NCBI GenBank assembly: GCA_950097015.1
Contig: CATNEN010000038.1
Coordinates: 24,086,001 to 24,150,000 of the forward strand
DNA length: 64,000 nt
Source: Macrostomum hystrix
Lineage: Eukaryota > Platyhelminthes > Macrostomidae
Direction of reading: 5' to 3'
Numbering within the stretch: position 1 is the stretch's first letter; each line of letters starts with the position of its first letter. Shown here piece by piece: positions 55,830 through 64,000 of this stretch. The position numbers and the translations under genes were made by a program. The notes under the pieces are model-generated. The model saw nothing but the letters and a program-made list of their open reading frames with translations. It was not told where the DNA came from and ran no database searches.

Positions 55830-56705
55830 AGATATAGGGGATTGTTAGATAAAGTTTGATAACTTGGGATAATGTTGGATAAAGTGTGATAACTTTGGAG
55901 ATCTTTGGATAAATTGTGATTATTTTGGGAGAATGTTAGATAAATTGTGATCGTTTTGGGAGACTGTTGGATAAAGTGTGATAAATTGGGATAATGTTGG
56001 ATAAAGTGTAATAACTTGGGAGATCTTTGGATAAATTGTGATTATTTTGGGAGAAATGTTGGATAAAGTGTGATAACTTAGGAGACTGTTGGATAAAGTG
56101 TGAAAACTTAGGAGACTGTTGGATAAAGTGTGATAACTTAGGAGACTGTTGGATAAAGTGTGATAACTTGGGATAATGTTGGATAAAGTGTGATTATTTT
56201 GGAGATCTTTGGATAAATTGTATTTATTTTGGGAGAATGTTGGATAAATTGTGATCATTTTGGGAGACTGTTGGATAAAGTGTGACAACTTGGGGTAATG
56301 TTGGATAAAGTGTGATAACTTGGGAGAATATCGGATAAAGTGTGATTATTTTGGGAGACTGTTGGATAAAGTGTGATAACTTGGGATAATGTTGGATAAA
56401 GTGTGATTATTTTGGAGATCTTTGGATAAATTGTATTTATTTTGGGAGAATGTTGGATAAATTGTGATCATTTTGGGAGACTGTTGGATAAAGTGTGACA
56501 ACTTGGGGTAATGTTGGATAAAGTGTGATAACTTTGGAGACTGTTGGATAAAGTGTGATAACTTGGGGTAATGTTGGATAAAGTGTGATAACTTGGGAGA
56601 ATATCGGATAAAGTGTGATTATTTTGGGAGATTAGCGGATAAAGTGTGATTATTTTGGGAGAATTGCGACTTATACAATATTTAATATTGGATAAAATAT
56701 GATAA
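55830..56705. repeat. About 30-bp minisatellite (GGATAAAGTGTGATAACTTG)
   Basis: About 29 units joining GGATAAAGTGTGATAACTTG or ATTATTTTG to GGAGAATGTT, GGAGACTGTT or GAGATCTTT. A block at about 56163-56290 recurs at about 56380-56510 (higher-order copy). Confidence 0.95.
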
Positions 56706-57199
56706 CATAGGAGTTCTAGATGAAACCATTTTGGGATCAAGTATAATAACCTCAAAGAAACCAGAATTACGTTTTGTGAAACGGGTATTGAGAAATTTTA
56801 ACAATGAGTTGCACTTGCTCCCTATAAAAATCGTGCAGACTTTCATTGTAGGCTGCATAGAATGCGAATCATGGGGCATTCAGATTCACAAATGGGAAAA
56901 TAGGAGAAATAGGATCATTCAATCAGCCAGCCAATTTACCAAACTAACATGCCGGCTGACCAAGTGAATCGGACGGCAAGAATTTGAGCTCTCATTCTAG
57001 AAACTGGAGAGACGACTCACTTGCCAAACCCCGATTTTCCGGCAGATTGGAAATTCTGATATGTACAACTTGGTAAAAAACACTGATTACTTATTTTTTA
57101 ATTTGACATTTTATTAGATAGATAAAGCTTGTTCATGTGTACCTGTTCCTGCTAGTGAGCTGTGCTTGTTTACATATAAGGAAATATATTGTGATATAC
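56706..57199. other. Unique DNA
   Basis: Non-repetitive, no coding frame of interest. Confidence 0.5.
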
Positions 57200-57455
57200 T
57201 ATCACGGCTCTATTCATTATTCTATCACGGTTCCATTCCTAATAATACCACGGTTCTATTCCTTATTCTATCACGGTTCTATTCCTTATTCTATCACGGT
57301 TCTATTCCTTATTCTATCACGGTTCTATTCCTTATTCTATCACGGTTCTATTCCTTATTCTATCACGGTTCTATTCCTTATTCTATCAAGGCTCTATTTC
57401 TTATACTATCACAGTTCCATTCCTAATAATATCACGGTTATATTTATACTATACT
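57200..57455. repeat. 23-bp minisatellite (TATTCTATCACGGTTCTATT)
   Basis: About 11 copies, nearly perfect in the centre and decaying at both ends. It is open in two + frames because of the absence of stops, not coding. Confidence 0.95.
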
Positions 57456-57775
57456 ATCACAACTCGATCTATTCGTGCATAACAACCCATGCCTATCACA
57501 GTTCAACCCCAAGCATTTATCAGATATCTGGTCTGCTCTACTCATAGTAGTGTAGAGAAAGTATCTGATTAATTTCTTGTTTATTTTCTAATCAGAAAAG
57601 AATAGAAATTGAATTTCGTTTTTTATTCCTTTTATTTGAGGTGCCAGCTGTATGTATCTCTTATTATAAAAAAATTCCCAGCTAAACTATAGCCTAATTA
57701 ATTCAAATGAAAGACAGCATTCCTTATTTTAATTACATTCCGGCAGGCACAGTTGAAATCTCGCTGTGCTTGTGC

Positions 57776-57810
<35 letters not shown>

Positions 57811-58269
57811 TGTGTAATTTATTTAAGGAGCAATAGAGAGGCTGGTTAGACGATACAGATGAAGAATAGGGTTTAAGCTATGAGCAGACTGTGAGCATAA
57901 ACAAGTCTGAGTCAGTTGAGTACAAATTTAGTAACCCTCCGAACCTATAGAAATACTCGTAGATGCACATATTACTGAAGCATTCCTACAGGCAAGCTAC
58001 TAGACAATGAGCTGAGGTATTTGCCGCTCTGTACTCGGTTGCCACAGTTCAAATAGTTTCTCCAATTAAAAGTTAAAGAATCAAAGATGGAAATTTGTGT
58101 TTCTGTTGTTGAATTTAGACTTTCATTTTCATAGTGAGCAATTTTTAAAGTAATCGATACATAATCTGAACACAATAAACGGTAAGTTGACTTATGCACT
58201 ATTTGTGACTTTCTGATTCGAATGTAAAATGTCTTGCTGCTAGGCGCAATTTCAGGCTGTTACAGATGC
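57456..58269. other. Unique AT-rich DNA with a (TG)n microsatellite
   Basis: (TG)n at about 57778-57818. No gene seen. Confidence 0.55.
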
Positions 58270-58530
58270 ACATGTTACACATGATAGTGGCCCTGTTAGA
58301 CATGATCAGATGCTGTTAGACATGATCAGATGCTGTTAGACATGATCAGATGCTGTTAGACATGATCAGATGCTGTTAGACATGATCAGATGCTGTTAGA
58401 CATGATCAGATGCTGTTAGACATGATCAGATGCTGTTAGACATGATCAGATGCTGTTAGACATGATCAGATGCTGTTAGACATGATCAGATGCTGTTAGA
58501 CATGATCAGATGCTGTTAGACATGATGTTA
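58270..58530. repeat. 20-bp perfect minisatellite CTGTTAGACATGATCAGATG
   Basis: Twelve to thirteen copies with no visible substitutions, so probably the youngest array of the window. It contains CTGTTAGACA, shared with the arrays at 11888, 12408, 19550 and 21610. Confidence 0.98.
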
Positions 58531-59639
58531 TACAAGCTGTTACATTTTGAAAGACATGATGAGATGCATGATCAAAAGAAAACAAACTGTAGAATTTCTC
58601 GATTCAAATCCTCGGAGCTCTAACTTTTTTATCTCTGCAATCTTTTCTTAGAAATAATAAAGCTCGCAGGATGGAGCATAAAGTTTATTGCCGAAGTATG
58701 CGCTGCATTCTAACCCTCTAGAAATCCCATCAATCAAATTTATGACCTCTCTTGCATTCCTAAACTATTTTATTGCTAGTTATAATCTTTTGAATAATAC
58801 AAGATTGGAAAATTGGTTTTAATCGGCAAACTTTGTAAAAAAATAAATTCTGGTAGTTTAGAAAAAACTAACGGGTAAGTAGCGAGAAACGATTTGCACA
58901 ATGCTTTATTATCTATGAAACTCATTTTCTAGGGAATTTTTTTTCTAAGAAATTAACTTTACGGGGATAGAATTTCTAGGAATTTTTTTCTAAGAAATTA
59001 ACTTTACGGGGGTAGAATTTCTAGGAAATTTTTATGGAAAAAATACCTGCTTAAAATGAAATGTATTTTAAAGCGACAGGTGAAATTCATAGTAAGCATA
59101 CTGCAAGATTGGGAGAGCGAAAGGTAGAGGCAGTGATAGGGGAGGGTTTAACGATTGGACATTGCCGAAAGGTTGGTTTAATTCGGGGCCAGGGCCGTCT
59201 GTCTAGATGGGGATTTTGGGATTTTTTAGTTTTTCTACTAGTGGCTTGCCAATGATCAGATACCATGGCGTACCGTGGGCGCCCAGCTAAATATGATGGT
59301 GCTGAACTAAAAACTATTTTTATAGATTCCACGCAACAGCCCGCAAACACCAGTATGCGGCCCGCACTGCAAAAACAGATTGCAGTTTAGAATCGAATAA
59401 ACCACAGAAAAGGGTCGGCCTATTAGAAAATGCGCATTTCCTGGAATTAATACGCTAGGCCTGTCTTTTAACTCCACAGAAATTAGTGGAACTATTAGCC
59501 GCTTAGAGTCAGGCTTCATTTTTTATATGCAGTCAATTGCTGAAGGTTGTCTTTCAGACATTTCAACTGGTAAGTTTAATTTTTGTAAGTTTTTTAAACG
59601 TATTTTTTAGCAGGTTCGTGAGTCATGAGTAAGATCCCA
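58531..59639. other. Unique DNA with one short tandem duplication
   Basis: A segment of about 50 bp with TTCTAAGAAATTAACTTTAC is duplicated at about 58935-59032. No gene seen. Confidence 0.5.
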
Positions 59640-60185
59640 AAGTCATAATTACTATATTCCAAATCCTATTGTGCTAGATCTCGACTCCAAAAAGGATCCT
59701 AAATCCCAATACTAGATCCCATTCAAATACTGTAGATCCCGAATCCCCAATACTAGATCCCATTCAAATACTGTAGATCCCGAATCCCAAATACTAGATC
59801 CCGAATCCCAAATACTAGATCCCGAATCCCAAATACTAGATCCCGAATCCCAAATACCAGATCCCGAATCCCCAATAACAAGATCCCGAATCCCAAATAC
59901 CAGTACCAGAATCCTCAATACCAGTACCAGAATCCCCAATACCAGATCCCGAATCCACAATACAAGATCCCGAATCCCAAATACGAGATCCCGAATCTCC
60001 AAGTCCAGATCCCGAATCCCCAATACCAGATCCCGAATCCCCAATACAAGATCCCGAACCCCCAATACTAGATCCCGAATCCTCAATACCAGATCCCGAA
60101 TCCTCAATACCAGATCCCGAATCCCCAATACCATATCCTGAATCTCCAATACCAGATCGCGAATCCCAAATACCAGAACCCGCAT
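59640..60185. repeat. About 19-21-bp minisatellite (AGATCCCGAATCCCAAATAC)
   Basis: About 27 units with CCCAAATAC, CCCAATAC and CCTCAATAC variants; near 59720-59790 a longer unit with CATTCAAATACTGT is present. C-rich on the + strand. Confidence 0.93.
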
Positions 60186-60529
60186 TCACACAGATCACGA
60201 TTCCTCAGGGCGATAATCTGCAGGCAGAAGACAGGAAGCTAGAAAGACTTTTCCATAATTTCGAAAATCTCGCGTACAGTGCAATTACAGCCTATTGCAG
60301 GGGAACATTTTCTAGGGTGACTCATAGATTCGGAAAACTTCGGATTAAAGGATTAGAAAGACCCGTTTATTCGTGCCACGTAGCAAAGGCCTGATGTGAC
60401 ACTTTCTTGTGCCTAGTTTGTAAAGATGGTTTTAAAAATAGTTTCTTGTAAAATTAAAACAAGAATCGTAGCTAGAAACGAGGCAACAATAAAGGATAAG
60501 CGAAAAACGAACCATGGAATCGAAGCAAG
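60186..60529. other. Unique DNA
   Basis: Non-repetitive, nothing recognised. Confidence 0.5.
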
Positions 60530-61680
60530 AACCAAAGAATCGAAGCAAAAACCATAGAATCTAACCAAGAAACATTGAATCAAACCAAGAAACAGAATCA
60601 AACCAAGAAACATAGAATCAAACCAAGAAACATAGAATCAAACCAAGAAACATAGAATCAAACCAAGAACCATAGAATCGAAGCAAGAAATATAGAATCG
60701 AAGCAAGAACTATAGAATCGAAGCAAGATCTATAGAATCGAAACAAGAACCATAGATAGAATCGAAGCAAGAACCATAGATAGAATCGAAGCAAGAACCA
60801 TAGATAGAATCGAAGCAAGAACCATAGATAGAATCGAAGCAAGAACCATAGATAGAATCGAAGCAAGAACCATAGATAGAATCGAAGCAAGAACCATAGA
60901 TAGAATCAAAGCAAGAACCATAGATAGAATCGAAGCAAGAACCATAGATAGAATCGAAGCAAGAACCATAGATAGAATCGAAGCAAGAACCATAGATAGA
61001 ATCGAAGCAAGAACCATAGATAGAATCGAAGCAAGAACCATAGATAGAATCGAAGCAAGAACCATAGATAGAATCGAAGCAAGAACCATAGATAGAATCG
61101 AAGCAAGAACCATAGATAGAATCGAAGCAAAAACCATATATAGAATCGAAGCAAGAACCATAGATAGAATCGAAGCAAGAACCATAGATAGAATCGAAGC
61201 AAGAACCATAGATAGAATCGAAGCAAGAACCATAGATAGAATCGAAGCAAGAACCATAGATAGAATCGAAGCAAGAACCATAGATAGAATCGAAGCAAGA
61301 ACCATAGATAGAATCGAAGCAAGAACCATAGATAGAATCGAAGCAAGAACCATAGATAGAATCGAAGCAAGAACCATAGATAGAATCGAAGCAAGAACCA
61401 TAGATAGAATCGAAGCAAGAACCATAGATAGAATCGAAGCAAGAACCATAGATAGAATCGAAGCAAAAACCATATATAGAATCGAAGCAAGAACCATAGA
61501 TAGAATCGAAGCAAGAACCATAGATAGAATCGAAGCAAGAACCATAGATAGAATCGAAGCAAGAACCATAGATAGAATCGAAGCAAGAACCATAGATAGA
61601 ATCGAAGCAAGAACCATAGATAGAATCGAAGCAAGAACCATAGATAGAATCGAAGCAAGGGACGGAATCAGAATCGAAGC
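60530..61680. repeat. 24-bp minisatellite (GAATCGAAGCAAGAACCATA + GATA)
   Basis: The left 220 bp hold 19-20-bp precursors (AATCAAACCAAGAAACATAG); from about 60750 the unit gains a GATA and about 38 near-identical 24-bp copies follow. A double variant (CAAAAACCATATA) occurs twice, 336 bp (14 units) apart. All minus frames are open, a period artefact. Confidence 0.97.
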
Positions 61681-62329
61681 GGATTTTGTGAATGTCCAAA
61701 CAGAATGCACTGCGCTTCAGAGGAATATAAAGTTAACAGAGGATAAATAGAGGATAGATAACCGAAGCAATGTGTAGGTCAAGTTGTATAGATTCGCTGT
61801 GTGCAAGAAAGTGATTAAGCTTATCTTGTCCGAAACCAAATCGGAATAATTGGAAGGCCGGCGTATCGCCTCCTTTTTGCGAGGGGAGGTGTGTAATGGC
61901 GTATAGGTCGATTTTGGTGCCTGATGGACTTAGGCCTCTGTAGGATAAGAATGGCAACTTTTCTGGCCTTGTTTTCCCTTAAGCGATAGGTTCCAAAGCC
62001 CAGGGGGGTGAAACATGAATTCCTTTAGTTTTGCCCCCGTGGGAACCCAGAAAAATAATAACGAGGATCAATCGCGAACCTGTGGATTGGCAATGAATGC
62101 CTGCTTATTACTGACTCGCTCAATTAGTGCAGGTGTGAATTAAGGGTTCTGTTAAAAACTCTAATTTGATATTCTCATTTCTTGAGAACTTATCATTCTA
62201 GTCCACACCTGAGAATGAAAATTTGCCTGTAAAATAATTTATCTTGATTGTATTACGGAATGCAATCGGCTTCCTAGAGTGAAGGCTAAGTGAACTGAAA
62301 AATTGTGCGCTTTTAAATATTTTCAGAAT
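61681..62329. other. Unique DNA
   Basis: Non-repetitive DNA ending at a TATTTTCAG acceptor-like site (62325) just before the CAG tract. No gene seen. Confidence 0.45.
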
Positions 62330-62504
62330 TTCAGCAGCATCAGCAGCAGCAGCAAAAACAACATCAGCAGCAGCACAAAAAACTACAACAACAACAGCAG
62401 CAGCAGCACTACAAACAACAACAACAGCAGCAGCAGCAGCAGCAGCAGCGCTACAAACAACAACAACAACAGCAGCAGCAGCAGCAGCACTACAAACAAC
62501 AACA

Positions 62505-62536
<32 letters not shown>

Positions 62537-62553
62537 GCTACAAACAACAACAA

Positions 62554-62585
<32 letters not shown>

Positions 62586-62598
62586 CTACAAACAACAA

Positions 62599-62629
<31 letters not shown>

Positions 62630-62646
62630 GCTACAAACAACAACAA

Positions 62647-62678
<32 letters not shown>

Positions 62679-62771
62679 CTACAAACAACAACAACAGCAG
62701 CAGCAGCAGCACTACAAACAACAACAACAGCAGCAGCAGCAGCAGCAGCGCTACAAACAACAACAGCAGCA

Positions 62772-62804
<33 letters not shown>

Positions 62805-62935
62805 GTAACACCAAAAACAACAACAACAGCAGCAGCAGCAGCAGCACTACAAACAACAACAGCAACAGCAGCAGCAGTGGCAGCAGCACTAAACACAACA
62901 GCAGCAGCAGCAGCAACAGCAGCAGTAGATTCTAA
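62330..62935 (+). repeat. Interrupted CAG/CAA array (possibly coding polyGln or polySer/Asn)
   Basis: Runs of (CAG)n and (CAA)n are separated by CACTAC or CGCTAC triplet pairs that mostly alternate, a higher-order unit of about 90 bp. Two + frames are open over most of it: Gln-rich with HYK/RYK interruptions (to a TAA near 62807) and Ser/Asn/Thr-rich (to 62935). A TTTTCAG acceptor-like site precedes it. Whether it is exon, UTR or intron cannot be decided here. Confidence 0.85.
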
Positions 62936-62972
62936 CATCAGTATGACCTATTAGCACTGGCATCAGCTATAA

Positions 62973-63131
62973 CAGCATCAGCAGCATCAGCAAAGGTGGC
63001 AGAAGCTTTCTCGGCTGCCGCAGTCAGCAATGCTTAGTCAAGCTGCAAAGCTTCGGTTAGCCTCAGGCCGCGGAGATGTCGGGCAGGTTGGCGAGCTAAT
63101 CAGAGCCAAAGTGCCGGTCACTCCGGATCAG
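62973..63131 (+). CDS. Candidate exon of an ankyrin-repeat-like gene (partial gene)
   Basis: A frame opens after a TAA at 62970 and runs QHQQHQQRWQKLSRLPQS, then ATG (63030), then AAKLRLASGRGDVGQVGELI, to CAG|GTGAGA at 63131/63132 (phase 0). The L..A...GD...V.ELI pattern is like the first half of an ankyrin repeat. Start uncertain: either ATG 63030 or a splice acceptor among the CAGs around 62975-62990. The continuation is not clear; the next candidate exon at 63730 has a different entry phase, so another exon or a different gene lies between. Confidence 0.4.
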
Positions 63132-63729
63132 GTGAGACTATCGGATTTATGAATTACCAATTTAAGATAGCTAAATAAAATTGAGTTTTCAAATGTAGCT
63201 TTAACCGAGACAGTTGCAAGTTGAAGATAGATTCGCTACTGTAGTTTAATTTGCCAGGTGAAAGTAGAATTTATTTCGCTCCAGTCCAGAGCCCATCTGA
63301 GGCTCTGTCCCTGCAGTGCTCAAATGATTTGGAGAATAGAGTACAATATGGTTAGCTGCTTTAGAGCCCAGCGAATTGCATGAGGCAGAGTCAAATTACC
63401 TGAAAATCAATTTCAAAAAAGGCCAATCTCGTGCCACCTCAAAGCCGCCGCTGAGCTAACTGCAGTTGCCAGGGGGGAGGGAGGCACGGAGGTGAGATGG
63501 GAGTCGGGCAGGTTTTTGGCCGCAGGGGGGATGTTTTTTGGGCGAGGCGAGGCTGAAAGGTGAGATGAAGCAGTAGGTTGAGGTAGGTCCGTACTGTAGC
63601 TGTCACATTTTAGTCGCCTATATATATTTCTTTCTCTTTATAGACTTTTCAAAGCTCAGACCCATTCTGCTGTATCGAGATTCTAGAATAGGTTATACTA
63701 ACTTATTTATCTTCTTTATTTTCTTCTAG
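63132..63729 (+). other. Intron or intergenic DNA at the right edge
   Basis: Unique DNA with a G-rich patch near 63470-63590. It begins at a GTGAGA donor and ends at a TTCTTCTAG acceptor, so it may be wholly intronic. Confidence 0.4.
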
Positions 63730-63893
63730 AAGCTTTCCAAGAAAATTTATTTAAAGTTAAAAGACAACGATTTAAAATGTCCCGTCAAAAAAATTCTACT
63801 GTAAATGATAATGAAGATTTAGATTATCTCGTTGATAATCTAAGCTATGCAACTGTGACTAGATTGCCATGCTCATGTGTCACAATTACACTG
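63730..63893 (+). CDS. Candidate exon, unrecognised protein (contains ATG 63776)
   Basis: Between acceptor TTCTTCTAG (ending 63729) and donor CTG|GTGAGT (63894) only one of the three frames is open. It reads FQENLFKVKRQRFK, then from ATG 63776 MSRQKNSTVNDNEDLDYL and on to VTITL. It may be an internal exon or a first coding exon with its 5' UTR. Entry phase 2 bases short of a codon does not fit a direct join to 63131. No family recognised. Confidence 0.4.
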
Positions 63894-63904
63894 GTGAGTT
63901 AAAT

Positions 63905-64000
63905 ATATTTGTCAATTATCAGTCAGTTATGAATCGGTCAATAAGGACAGATGTGAATCAGTCAATTATCACAGGTGTGAATCAGTCAATTATCACAGGT
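63905..64000. repeat. Start of a 24-bp minisatellite with CACAGGT at the right edge
   Basis: Two to three copies of a unit containing GAATCAGTCAATTATCACAG followed by GTGT, cut by the window end. It begins about 30 bp after a donor site, and each unit shows ATCACAG|GT in the + sense. Confidence 0.8.

Noticed and set aside
62198-62938. Minus-strand poly-Ala/Val and poly-Leu ORFs
   Set aside because: They are antisense readings of the CAG tract (CTG/TGC/GCT frames).

Overview
The window is nuclear DNA from an invertebrate animal. The genes are split by GT-AG introns, one encodes a Shaw-type (Kv3) potassium channel and another a CUB/LDLa membrane protein, and there are tRNA-derived SINEs, a non-LTR retrotransposon fragment and a hAT-like MITE. 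A lophotrochozoan such as a flatworm or mollusc is my best guess. This rests on gene flavour and on a SINE body with a conserved GTGTCC..AGCAAGACACTTAA-type block; the species cannot be named from the sequence.

Layout. 1-2455: a 33-bp minisatellite inside an intron. 2477-5026 (+): the last three coding exons of a tandem-PH-domain protein resembling AFAP1; its final intron holds three SINEs. 5027-8179: intergenic, with a 427-bp hAT-type MITE (6488-6914) and a decayed SINE. 8180-13869 (+): six exons of a type I membrane protein (signal peptide, CUB, LDLa, one transmembrane segment, Ser/Ala-rich tail). Its introns hold minisatellites, and intron 1 holds a SINE split by a 5'-truncated non-LTR element with a 13-bp target-site duplication. 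15343-17056 (+): a four-transmembrane protein coded in one exon, with a minisatellite-filled 5' UTR intron. 17057-23581: AT-rich DNA and two arrays. 23582-48945 (-): the Shaw channel gene, four coding exons giving 513 residues, with multi-kilobase arrays in its introns. 48946-62300: arrays alternating with unique AT-rich DNA and no convincing gene. 62330-64000 (+): a CAG-rich tract followed by two candidate exons of one or two further + strand genes cut by the window edge.

The dominant feature is about 29 tandem arrays of mostly unrelated units (5 to 42 bp, many 19-24 bp). By adding my approximate boundaries they fill roughly half of the window. The coding exons are free of them. Three patterns stand out: five arrays share a CTGTTAGACA core, four of them the longer ACCTGTTAGACA; several arrays carry a combined acceptor/donor-like CAG|GT in every unit, in sense orientation to the host gene in four cases; and arrays often begin or end within tens of bases of a splice site. 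Nearly all the long ORFs in the window are artefacts of these arrays. The real coding exons were recognised by protein family, splice signals and matching intron phases.
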